Source: an uncultured Collinsella sp.
GTDB taxonomy: Bacteria > Actinomycetota > Coriobacteriia > Coriobacteriales > Coriobacteriaceae
Assembly (NCBI GenBank): GCA_934643145.1
Contig: CAKUBM010000010.1
Coordinates: 18,833-82,832, forward strand
Length of the DNA: 64,000 nucleotides
Direction of reading: 5' to 3'
The stretch's first letter is position 1. Every line of letters starts with the position of its first letter. This document shows positions 19,192 to 27,420 of the stretch, one piece after another. The notes under the pieces are model-generated. The model was given only the letters and a program-made list of their open reading frames with translations, was not told where the DNA came from and searched no databases. Made by a program: the position numbers and the translations under genes.

Positions 19192-20037
19192 ATGAAACAG
19201 GTAAAGGTCATAGAAGGAGAGGACTTCCGGCGCATGCAGCTATTGGAGCTCGACATGCTCGTGGAGTTCGACCGCGTGTGTCGCGCTCACGGGATTGCGT
19301 ACACAATCTTCGGCGGGACGCTCCTTGGCGCAGTGCGCCACAAGGGCTATATCCCCTGGGATGATGATGCTGATATTGCAATGCTTCGTGAGGACTACGA
19401 GAGGTTCCGTTCTGTCGCCCATGAGATGGACCCGTCCATCTGTTTCTTCCAGGACCATCTGAGCGATCCTGAATACAGGTGGGGGTACGGCAAGCTCAGG
19501 CGCACCGGAACGAAGTACGTGAGGGTCGGACAGGAGCACTTGAAGTGCAAGACAGGAGTCTTTGTCGACGTGTTCCCCATGGACGACGTGCCTCTTGGTG
19601 TGGGCGGCCAAATTCTGCAGGACTTCTGGTGCATGTGCCTGCGCAAGGTCCTATGGTCTGAGGTCGGCAGACTCGACCCCCGCGTGTCGGCTCCGCTCAG
19701 GGCCTGGTTCTCGCTGTTGTCCAAGATACCCGCAAAGGCGGTTTATGCTCTAGCCGCTCCAATGGAGCGCAAGAGCACGGACGACAGCCCCAACCGCGTA
19801 AGGACGCTGCTGTTTCCAGCTACCGGTACCCTCTATCGAGAAAATCCGCTCGAAGAGCGTTACGCGATGCCTAAGGAGTGGTTTAAGGACCTGTCGGAGT
19901 ACGAGTTCGAAGGGAAACGTTTGATGGGGACACGTGACTTCGACGCGATCCTCACTTACATCTATGGCGACTACATGCAGTTGCCGCCCGAGGACCGCCG
20001 AGGGCAGCACTCTCCGGTATCGAGCTACGAGTTTTAA
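19192..20037 (+). CDS. LicD-family phosphotransferase, copy 2
   Basis: 281 residues. It shares the LicD core with copy 1: YTIFGGTLLGAVRHKGYIPW, then DDDADIAMLREDYERF, and near the end YGDYMQLPPEDRRGQH. The middle regions differ strongly, so the two are paralogues with probably different acceptors rather than a recent duplication. ATG 19192 lies after GGTGGGGGC; a GTG at 19180 is an alternative. It follows the aminotransferase with 12 bp between, within the same operon. Confidence 0.85.
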   Translation: MKQVKVIEGEDFRRMQLLELDMLVEFDRVCRAHGIAYTIFGGTLLGAVRHKGYIPWDDDADIAMLREDYERFRSVAHEMDPSICFFQDHLSDPEYRWGYGKLRRTGTKYVRVGQEHLKCKTGVFVDVFPMDDVPLGVGGQILQDFWCMCLRKVLWSEVGRLDPRVSAPLRAWFSLLSKIPAKAVYALAAPMERKSTDDSPNRVRTLLFPATGTLYRENPLEERYAMPKEWFKDLSEYEFEGKRLMGTRDFDAILTYIYGDYMQLPPEDRRGQHSPVSSYEF

Positions 20038-20048
20038 GGAAAACGAAC

Positions 20049-20840
20049 GTGAATGTGAAGAAAGTGGCCTGCTGGGACGAGGGCCTGCGGCGTGTTCTGG
20101 AAGGTCAGCGCGTTGAAAACCCCTACGCACTTATCGATGCGCTGACCTACGGGTTCGAGGGCGACAATGTTGCGTGCTGGGAGGTCTTCGACGAAAGCCG
20201 ACTCGAGGCGGTCGTTTACCGATATTATGACGGACTCCAGGTCGTCTTCTGCGGGCAGGCAGGCCACCGCGCAATCCGGGCCGTCGCGACCCTCGTTGAG
20301 AAAATGGACCCCTCCATGGTCCAGACCTCTTACAGTGCAGCGGCAGAGCTCGCCACCGTGCTCGCCGACTACAGTTTGTCTGAGGGGTGGGTTATGCGGG
20401 CTGACGGAACTCAGGTACCAGACCCCGCGGCGGTCAGGGCGACCGAGGCCGACTATCCTGAGATAGCCAGGCTCATCTGCGGCGACGAGGAGATTGGCAA
20501 GCACTACGACGTCAGCGCGCTCGTGGCTCAGTTGTGTGAGAGAGAGCGGCTTCAGGGCTGCAGGAGCATAGTCATTAGGGATAGCGAAGGAATTGCTGCG
20601 CATATGGCGACCTATGCCGAGTCCGACGATGTTGCCGTCTGCGCCGGGCTCAAGGCACGCCCTGGCGCGGAGAAGGGTGTCGGGGCGCGGGTGCTCTCAA
20701 CGCTGGCCGTCGAAGTGGCCGCGCGCGGCCTCATACCTTTGCTGTACTGCTACATAGAGCCACTGTGGCCTTGGTACGAGGCCCATGGGTGGGAGAAAGC
20801 CTTCCACGTCGCGAAGCTCGAGCACTGCGGCAATTACTAA
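20049..20840 (+). CDS. GNAT-family acetyltransferase
   Basis: 263 residues. The C-terminal half has the GNAT pattern: VRATEADYPEIARLICG starts the fold, GLKARPGAEKGVGARVLSTL resembles the acetyl-CoA pyrophosphate loop, and YCYIEPLWPWYEAHGWEKAF ends it. The N-terminal ~120 residues may be a second, degenerate GNAT-like domain. It would acetylate an amino group, plausibly the one installed by the neighbouring aminotransferase. Start GTG 20049. The substrate is not determinable. Confidence 0.72.
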   Translation: MNVKKVACWDEGLRRVLEGQRVENPYALIDALTYGFEGDNVACWEVFDESRLEAVVYRYYDGLQVVFCGQAGHRAIRAVATLVEKMDPSMVQTSYSAAAELATVLADYSLSEGWVMRADGTQVPDPAAVRATEADYPEIARLICGDEEIGKHYDVSALVAQLCERERLQGCRSIVIRDSEGIAAHMATYAESDDVAVCAGLKARPGAEKGVGARVLSTLAVEVAARGLIPLLYCYIEPLWPWYEAHGWEKAFHVAKLEHCGNY

Positions 20841-20868
20841 ACAAGCCACGAAAGGGAAGGTGAGGCCC

Positions 20869-22257
20869 ATGAGGAAAGTGATCACATATGGAACGTACGA
20901 CCTTCTGCACCGGGGCCATGTGCGCCTGCTGGAACGCGCCAAGGCGCTCGGCGACTACCTGGTCGTGGGCGTAACCGCCGATGGCTTCGACAAGGTGCGC
21001 GGGAAGATTAACGTTTCCCAAACCCTCAACGAGCGCATGCGTTCTGTCCAAGAGCTCGGGATTGCTGACGAAGTAATCGTTGAAGAGTACGAGGGCCAGA
21101 AGATTGACGACATCAGACGTATGGGAATTGATGTGTTCACCGTAGGCTCTGACTGGGTTGGTAAGTTCGACTATCTCAGGGAATACTGTGAGGTAGTCTA
21201 CCTTGATCGCACGCAAGGCGTCTCGAGCACCGAGCTTCGCGCCGAAAGTGGACATCTACGAATGGGGTACGTGGGCAAGCGTGTGCTAGTGGAGAAGTAT
21301 CTGCGTGAAAGTGCCTTCGTGAATGGCGTTGACCCCACCTGCGCGATGATCGACAGTGATGGAAGCCTCGCAGGCTGTGGCTTAGTCGAACAGGCTAATG
21401 ATTTCGATGAGATAGTCGGTCGATGCGACGCAATCTACCTTGCATCGCATCCCAATCAGCACTATGGACAGATTAAGCGAGCGCTTGAGGCGGGCAAACA
21501 TGTTCTATGTGAGAGCCCCATTGCCTCAACGCGTGAGGCGTGCCAGGAACTGCAGGCGCTCGCACGCTCAAAGGGCCTCGTTTTGGCCGACGCGATCAAG
21601 ACGGCGTATTCAACGGCCTACCATCGACTGCTTCTGCTCGCCAAGAGTGGTCACATTGGACGAGTTCTGTCGGTGCGCGCTGTATGCACCAGCCTTGTTG
21701 ATCTTGGCAGTGAGGACATCTCGAGCGTTGAGGGCAAGTGGTCGAGCTCCAAAGCCTGGGGTCCAGCAGCGTTGCTGCCCATCTTGCAGCTACTCGGAAC
21801 TAATTATCAATCAGCCGATTTTGTAAGGGCCGACCTTGAAGGTCACGCTGGCTTTGACGCGTTTGGTGAGATCCGACTGGCATTCGAGGATGGCTACGGC
21901 GAGGCGGTTTTCGGCAAGGCGGCTAAATCTGAGGGGTCGCTTGTGGTTTCCGGCACGGATGGCTACATTTACGTACCCGCTCCCTGGTGGAAAACAGACT
22001 ACTTCGAGGTACGCAAAGAGGATCCTTCTCAAAACAAGCGGTATTTCTTCCAGCTTGACGGCGAGGGAATTCGCAACGAGCTCGTCGAGTTCGCGCGAGC
22101 AGCTGAGCGTGGAGGCAAATGCGGTCTTTACATCGATGATAGTGTATCCGCCGCCATAGCTGGCCTGCTGGGCCAATTCGACGCAAGTAAAGACCACATC
22201 GAACTGTCGCCTATCAAGCTCGGGAGCGACACCTGTGGTGAGGGCGTAGCAAGATAA
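20869..22257 (+). CDS. Cytidylyltransferase fused to Gfo/Idh/MocA-type oxidoreductase
   Basis: 462 residues. Residues 1-~130 are a TagD-like nucleotidyltransferase: ITYGTYDLLHRGHVRLL with the HxGH motif, then RTQGVSSTELR. From ~140 to the end is a Gfo/Idh/MocA-like oxidoreductase: ASHPNQHYGQIKRALEAGKH and VLCESPIAST. Two oddities stand out. The usual EKP motif reads ESP, so the conserved lysine is missing, and no clean GxGxxG is seen at the start of the second domain. The protein likely makes a CDP-activated polyol or amino-alcohol donor for the LicD proteins. ATG 20869 has GGGAAGG upstream. Confidence 0.8.
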   Translation: MRKVITYGTYDLLHRGHVRLLERAKALGDYLVVGVTADGFDKVRGKINVSQTLNERMRSVQELGIADEVIVEEYEGQKIDDIRRMGIDVFTVGSDWVGKFDYLREYCEVVYLDRTQGVSSTELRAESGHLRMGYVGKRVLVEKYLRESAFVNGVDPTCAMIDSDGSLAGCGLVEQANDFDEIVGRCDAIYLASHPNQHYGQIKRALEAGKHVLCESPIASTREACQELQALARSKGLVLADAIKTAYSTAYHRLLLLAKSGHIGRVLSVRAVCTSLVDLGSEDISSVEGKWSSSKAWGPAALLPILQLLGTNYQSADFVRADLEGHAGFDAFGEIRLAFEDGYGEAVFGKAAKSEGSLVVSGTDGYIYVPAPWWKTDYFEVRKEDPSQNKRYFFQLDGEGIRNELVEFARAAERGGKCGLYIDDSVSAAIAGLLGQFDASKDHIELSPIKLGSDTCGEGVAR

Positions 22258-22975
22258 CCGCGCTTAGATATACACTCGACGCATTATTCATGCCGTAATC
22301 TGAAGCATGGGGGAGTGGTGACCATCATTCTTCTGGGTGATAGCGGCCTGTATCTCGATTGCATGCTTATCTTTCATTGATTTAATAACAACGCAAGCAG
22401 CAACTTGCGAATAACGGAAGCCGAAATTTGGCTACTTCCACGTAAACTCTCTCTATGAGTTTTGACTTACGTTGGTTCAATAATTGACTACGACAACTTG
22501 CGATCTAACGTAAACCTACCGTAGGCACTTGAATGTGTCTTCGCTATTTGGTATTTGGTAAAACAAAACAAATGAAGGGCCCTTCGCTAGGGTCATGATG
22601 ACTACATAATTTGATTTAGAATCAGGCTCACATTAGTTATGTCTATGTGGGCCTTATTTTTTAAGCAAGTGCCTGCAAGTCGCTATACGTAGCAGTCATG
22701 CAAATAAGAATCTGTATCATTTATTTGTATTTCTAACAGTTTAGATATCGTGCGACACCGCGCCTGCCCTAAGCTGCGGTAGGTCGCGTCGGTCATTAGG
22801 ATATGGCGCACCACCCTTGCGATCGGGTTCCATCTGTCCCAGGCCAGGTTGACCCGGAACTTCCAGGCGCGTCAATGATCGCATAGTCCCACTATTTGGG
22901 AGCTGAATTAAAGAATCCTGAAAGCAGAGCGATAATTGTAGTATTGGCAATTGATTTTTGGTGGCGGAGGAGACA
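22258..22975. other. Stretch without a recognisable gene between the polysaccharide operon and the accessory island
   Basis: Apart from the terminator at 22625, no coding sequence is supported. Bases ~22745-22880 form a short GC-rich patch in AT-rich surroundings. Read on the minus strand it has an open frame of ~40 codons (VNLAWDRWNPIARVVRHILM), which may be a gene remnant of unknown type. Confidence 0.4.
22625..22662 (+). terminator. Intrinsic terminator after the polysaccharide operon
   Basis: GGCTCACAT (22625-22633) pairs with ATGTGGGCC (22645-22653, one G-U pair), followed by TTATTTTTT. It lies 370 bp past the last gene of the operon. Confidence 0.75.
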
Positions 22976-23479
22976 ATGGACCTAACGAATCTACCTGAGT
23001 ACATCTCAGCGATTGTGGCAATCATCGCATTGCTCATTTCTTGTTACCAAGTTCGTCTCAGTAATAAACAGTCTCTATTCAATCGACGTTTAAATATATG
23101 GATAACCGTCGATAAACTCATGAGTGTTTACGTAAAAAACGCGAAGGACTTGGAACATGATGACGAACCACAAATGGATATCGACCTGCAATTTGCTTTG
23201 CTAACTAACACCACGTACTTGCAATCAATTTCAACCTCAATAACTCATGTGTTAGATGCCGAACCTCAACTTAATTTGCATTTAAAGCTTGATAAAATGA
23301 AATCGCTCGCCATGGAGGCGAGATTTTGCTTCAAAGGAAAGAGTGGAAACGCAATAGCCGAATTCATAGAAGCCTATCAATCCCTTTTGTTTTCAATGTA
23401 TCAGTATCAGATTCTATTGAATAAGAGGTCTCAGAGCGCAAAGCAATATCAATGGACGCTTGAACAGGCTTCTAAATAG
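22976..23479 (+). CDS. Hypothetical membrane-anchored protein
   Basis: 167 residues. There is one N-terminal membrane segment (YISAIVAIIALLISCYQVRL), followed by a charged, largely helical cytoplasmic region. GGAGG stands directly before ATG 22976. It belongs to no family that can be named from sequence. Small proteins with one N-terminal anchor and a helical tail are common in defence islands, but nothing specific supports that role here. AT-rich, unlike the operon upstream. Confidence 0.6.
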   Translation: MDLTNLPEYISAIVAIIALLISCYQVRLSNKQSLFNRRLNIWITVDKLMSVYVKNAKDLEHDDEPQMDIDLQFALLTNTTYLQSISTSITHVLDAEPQLNLHLKLDKMKSLAMEARFCFKGKSGNAIAEFIEAYQSLLFSMYQYQILLNKRSQSAKQYQWTLEQASK

Positions 23480-23801
23480 TTACATGAGCCCGATCAACGG
23501 GAAGATCTCTTTGAAAGAGAAAACACTCTTGCCGCATCATACAAGACTCTATGCCAGCTAAACAAGAGAGGTGCAATTCAGCGCCAAATACAACTAGCAG
23601 GCCCAATATGGCGCTGAGCTAAAAATTGGCTGCTCAAGATGGTCGATGCCGCACCAAACCTCAATGCCATTAGCCCTATGAGCGAAAACTCTTAAGCTAT
23701 AAAGTTGCGCAAGATCTGTCAGCTTTCATTGCTGCGGGTTTGAGAGCGTTACCAATTAGAATATAACTCAGTGCTGGAATAAGAATCGGAAGCTGACTCA
23801 G
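23480..23801. other. Intergenic stretch, nothing recognised
   Basis: 322 bp of AT-rich sequence with no supported gene, RNA or strong hairpin. Confidence 0.4.
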
Positions 23802-25139
23802 GTGAACTTTAAGGACGAATATATAAATAGCCAAATGTTCAGCTGGAGACATCATCCAATGCGGTATATGGCAAGGGAAGATGACCTCAATTTCAGTCAT
23901 CTTTATAACTACGTAGAACAATTGGCAGATTCCATTAGCGGAATTGTCTCTACTCCACCTTTCAATCAGTTTTTACTTGAATCCTGTCAGCTTTTGGCTA
24001 ACTCGCTAGATCTAATTCATCAAGGTTACTTCGACGCCGCCTTTTATTCAGTTAGACAAGCTGGAGAGATCATCCTTGTCGGTACATTGTTTTCGAATCT
24101 AGAAGAATCTGAGCGCAAGGCTAAATATGAGAAATGGGTCTCGCTCGACAGGTTCCCCTCATTTAGCGAACTGTCCAAAATGCTGCGTTCAAAAGATATT
24201 GAATATCGAGACCTTCTTGAACAAATGCCCGAAATTGATGAGCTAATCAGCAAGCTCAATAAGAGGGCGAACAAGTATATTCACAAACAAGGCCACGAAT
24301 CCTTTTATACCAAGCCTTACGAGGTGGTTCCCGAAAGCGCGAAGCATATTCGAGAGGATTTCACCGATTATTTCACGACTACTGTAAAGGTCTGTGCAAT
24401 TTTTCGACTTGCCGTCGATCCTTTCCCCATATTACTGAGCGACCCCGAATGCGAATTCAGATTCCCTGATTGTATGACACTCGAATTCGGCCAGAGCTTT
24501 ATTGATAATTGTTTGGGAAACGAGTTTGTTAAACACTACATTGAGACGAATTATTACCGCAATTGGGTGAATGCGATTAAGTCAACATTTCCTCAGTTGA
24601 AGGAGGCAACATATAATGTTTCAAACGTGCACTATATTGATCTGTCTAGCATCGAAGACATTCTTGATGAGCTAGATAAGTTAACGTTATATGAGGCAAC
24701 TGCTGTTTTATTCACTGCACTATTCTCAGAGAAAGTAATTGCCATTCATATAACCGGCATGCTTGATGCGTTTAGTAATTCGGCAAGACCATCAAGCGGT
24801 CTGTACCTTTCAGACATGAGTGACTACGCGAGTCAACTTGGCGGAGTCAACGTTCCACTCGCGGAGATCTGTCATCTCGCTAGTCTTGATATATCGCATG
24901 AGTTTTCTCCCGTTAGCTCATTCATTACTTCGTTTTCTATTGCGTCAGATTTTGTTTGCGTTGAGACCGCTAAGCTTCTTGATGACAATGAAGTTGAGCT
25001 AGGCCGAAAAGCGGCAGATGAGCTTGATTGGCTTTGGAGCCGGATCAAAACAGGCCAATGTACCATGTTTGAATTAAAGGAAACGGAACTGTTCAAGTGG
25101 ATTAAACAAAGCATGCAAGTAGAATGTCATCGCGTCTAG
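23802..25139 (+). CDS. Hypothetical protein with a HEPN-like R-x5-H motif
   Basis: 445 residues starting at GTG. Around residue 145-160 the sequence LNKRANKYIHKQGHES has the spacing of the HEPN ribonuclease motif (R, then H six residues later) within a helical context, so a HEPN-type fold is possible. The rest is unrecognised. No membrane segment is seen. It lies alone among AT-rich hypothetical genes beside a polysaccharide locus and a defence-like island. An RNA-targeting role is only a hypothesis. Confidence 0.55.
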   Translation: MNFKDEYINSQMFSWRHHPMRYMAREDDLNFSHLYNYVEQLADSISGIVSTPPFNQFLLESCQLLANSLDLIHQGYFDAAFYSVRQAGEIILVGTLFSNLEESERKAKYEKWVSLDRFPSFSELSKMLRSKDIEYRDLLEQMPEIDELISKLNKRANKYIHKQGHESFYTKPYEVVPESAKHIREDFTDYFTTTVKVCAIFRLAVDPFPILLSDPECEFRFPDCMTLEFGQSFIDNCLGNEFVKHYIETNYYRNWVNAIKSTFPQLKEATYNVSNVHYIDLSSIEDILDELDKLTLYEATAVLFTALFSEKVIAIHITGMLDAFSNSARPSSGLYLSDMSDYASQLGGVNVPLAEICHLASLDISHEFSPVSSFITSFSIASDFVCVETAKLLDDNEVELGRKAADELDWLWSRIKTGQCTMFELKETELFKWIKQSMQVECHRV

Positions 25140-25306
25140 GCCGGCAAGAAATAACTGATCGTGAGTACGTGCCATCCGACCCACCTATCGAGCTTCTTGG
25201 TGAGCTGGTTTGATTCGACGCGGATATTTGTCTTTACAATGTCTTATCCTCAAGTAATGAAACCTGCCGTAAACTAACAAATCCAATAGTGGGAAACGAG
25301 TGATGC

Positions 25307-26101
25307 ATGTTTGAATTAAACGCAAAGCAGGAGATGGCGCTATCTATTGTTTGGATGCGCCAAGACCAACTTCCGCTTGATCTGACAGACTTGGAAATCA
25401 CGAAGCATCTCTTGGCGCTTCGCGATAGCGGAATGATATCTATGCAAACCGATATGTCCAATACAATGGCATATGTTGAGGCATTGCGCCCTTCTGGACG
25501 CGAGCACTATAGTCGAACGCGCCAAGCCAGAAGAAGATTCAAGCGTATAAGCGATGGCGCAGACGAGCTTCTCAATATATTGTGCTGCGACGATAATGCT
25601 AAAGCTCATCAGGGGCCTTCATATGTAAGAAATCGAGTCGAAGATTATCGTGAATTGTCTCGCAATAGCCTATTGCGAGTTAAATGGTCAAGCAATATCC
25701 CTTATTTAGTTTCAATTACCGACGACGGGTGGAATTACTTCGAAGGATGGTTTCTGGACCAGGAGGTTCCAATGAATATCAATGTAAACCCCGTATTCAC
25801 CAATAACGTCTCAAATAATCCGAGCATCTCTTCAACTTCAGCGTCCTCATCTACTTCCTCGTCGACTATGAATTCAACTAATGCCATTCAGATGGTGCTT
25901 AAACTTGAACTAAGTGATGAAGACAGGAATGTCGCCCTGAGCGCAATCGCTGATCTAGATAAATCCTCAAAAAGGGATGATAAGAAGGACTTTCTCGAAA
26001 AGATTGAAAAGCTTTCGGCTATCGCAAAGAACGTTGGCCCATTAGCGTCAATTGTCATTCCGTTGATTGAAGCAGCCGTAAAACAATTTCTCGGGAATTA
26101 A
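25307..26101 (+). CDS. Hypothetical protein with a Ser/Asn-rich linker
   Basis: 264 residues. The N-terminal ~150 residues are helical and charged, with RTRQARRRFKRISDG and a possible winged-helix-like LVSITDDGWNYFEGW. Residues ~165-195 are a low-complexity Ser/Thr/Asn linker (SSTSASSSTSSST). The C-terminus ends in a hydrophobic helix (NVGPLASIVIPLIEAAVKQF) that may insert in a membrane or oligomerise. No family is recognised. The toxin-like layout (head, linker, hydrophobic end) is noted without claiming function. Confidence 0.55.
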   Translation: MFELNAKQEMALSIVWMRQDQLPLDLTDLEITKHLLALRDSGMISMQTDMSNTMAYVEALRPSGREHYSRTRQARRRFKRISDGADELLNILCCDDNAKAHQGPSYVRNRVEDYRELSRNSLLRVKWSSNIPYLVSITDDGWNYFEGWFLDQEVPMNINVNPVFTNNVSNNPSISSTSASSSTSSSTMNSTNAIQMVLKLELSDEDRNVALSAIADLDKSSKRDDKKDFLEKIEKLSAIAKNVGPLASIVIPLIEAAVKQFLGN

Positions 26102-26153
26102 GAGTGGGTCTAAGTAGAACAACCATTCGTTACCGCGTATCGGACTAAACTGG

Positions 26154-26612
26154 GACTGCCCCAGCTTCGGCTACTGCCTGCCCAAGGACAACAAGCAGCT
26201 GCTGGCGAACTACAAGGACGTGCCCCAGAACCTGATCGAGGCCATCGTGGAGGCCAACCGCACCCGCAAGGACTTCGTCGCTGACGAGGTGCTGCAGATG
26301 GTCTGGGACCGCGTGTACGAGGGCAAGGAGAAGCCGGTCGTGGGCGTGTACCGCCTGACGATGAAGTCCAACTCCGACAACTTCCGCGCGAGCTCCATCC
26401 AGGGCGTCATGAAGCGCGTGAAGGCCGAGGGCGTGCCCGTGGTGGTCTACGAGCCCACGCTGGACGCGCCGGAGTTCTTCGGCTCCGAGGTGACCCACGA
26501 CCTGGAGGCCTTCAAGGCCGGCTGCGACGTGATTGTCGCCAACCGCTGGAGCGACGAGCTCGTGGACGTGGCGGACAAGGTGTACACGAGTGATCTGTTT
26601 AAGAGGGACTAG
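26154..26612 (+). pseudogene. ugd: UDP-glucose 6-dehydrogenase remnant (C-terminal ~150 codons)
   Basis: The frame reads [32 protein letters not shown] and later [19 protein letters not shown], which are the catalytic-cysteine segment and C-terminus of the ~390-residue Ugd family. About 230 N-terminal residues are missing, and the normally conserved GGY beside the cysteine loop is shortened. The sequence switches abruptly at ~26150 from AT-rich island DNA to the GC-rich codon use of rfbA-D. It is best read as a leftover of the original polysaccharide locus, cut by insertion or replacement. A terminator follows. Confidence 0.85.
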
Positions 26613-26670
26613 GGGAGAGGGCGGAACCAGGCTGATCCGCTTCAATCATTCGCTATTTTAACCGCGTCGA

Positions 26671-26717
26671 GGGCGGGGGTGTTCGGCATTAGCCGATACA
26701 CCCCCGCCCTTCATTGT
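26671..26717 (+). terminator. Strong intrinsic terminator downstream of the ugd remnant
   Basis: GGGCGGGGGTGT (26671-26682) pairs with ACACCCCCGCCC (26698-26709), extended by TCGGC/GCCGA with one bulged T. The run TTCATTGTT follows. It probably ended the ancestral operon. Confidence 0.75.
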
Positions 26718-26737
26718 TCTTCGCAGGTAAAATTCGC

Positions 26738-27319
26738 CTAATTCGAGCGATCGCTCAACGTGATTCGTGCCTTGAAACCGGCTCCATATTCTCCCGCCCG
26801 TGCCTGGTCATCCAACTTGAAGCCGATGTTATACAGCTTCCCCGACTTCGTCTTCCGAACCAGGCCATGCTCCAACATGAATGCGACAACGCGGCGATGT
26901 GCTTCGACGTCGTCCAAGTTCAGGTAGAAGCAGGCGACGCCTCTGCCGTTCTCGATAACGGACTCGAATGAGCTGTGCTTGCATTCCGCGACGACCATTC
27001 CGAGGGCCGCCTTGCGGCAGACTTCCTCCGCGAACTCGATATCGTTGAAGTAGAACATCCATTTCCCGCACCTGCTCTCGTCTAGCGCAGGTGCCAGCTC
27101 GGTGTCGATGTAGAACGAACACCATGGGTTGTCCACCCTGACGATTCGGCCGTCTTCGCTCAGCATCGTCTTCTCTTCCATCCATGCCTCATATGGTTTG
27201 AGGGTGCTTTCGTAGTACGCGATTGTTCTCGGAGAGCACCCCTCGACTTCCTTGTCGGTAAGGAAGAGACCGAGTAGACTCGAGTTGCTGGGCACGCTGC
27301 TTTCGGCATGGCTACACAT
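26738..27319 (-). CDS. Chimeric protein: integrase-type N-terminal segment joined to a domain of unknown function
   Basis: 193 residues from ATG 27319. Residues ~15-55 look like the SAM-like core-binding start of a tyrosine recombinase (LGLFLTDKEVEGCSPRTIAY, then YESTLKPYEAW). The recombinase catalytic domain is absent. Instead the protein continues into GKWMFYFNDIEFAEEVCRKA and ends in GLVRKTKSGKLYNIGFKLDD. That last part is clearly related to the product at 39120-39443 in this window. No good ribosome site is seen. It sits tail-outward against an hsdS fragment, where shuffling recombinases are often found. Function unknown; may be a fusion scar. Confidence 0.55.
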   Translation of the reverse strand: MCSHAESSVPSNSSLLGLFLTDKEVEGCSPRTIAYYESTLKPYEAWMEEKTMLSEDGRIVRVDNPWCSFYIDTELAPALDESRCGKWMFYFNDIEFAEEVCRKAALGMVVAECKHSSFESVIENGRGVACFYLNLDDVEAHRRVVAFMLEHGLVRKTKSGKLYNIGFKLDDQARAGEYGAGFKARITLSDRSN

Positions 27320-27420
27320 AGTGCTTTCGAGCACTGCTTTTAAGATTGCTTTATCTGCAGATAGTCTAGAACCGGCTACATCTGTGTTAGAACCATATTG
27401 ATCATCGCTTCCACCGGGGG

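Noticed and set aside
26738-27319. Functional tyrosine recombinase
   Set aside because: Only the core-binding-like N-terminal segment is present; the R...H-x-x-R...Y catalytic residues are absent.
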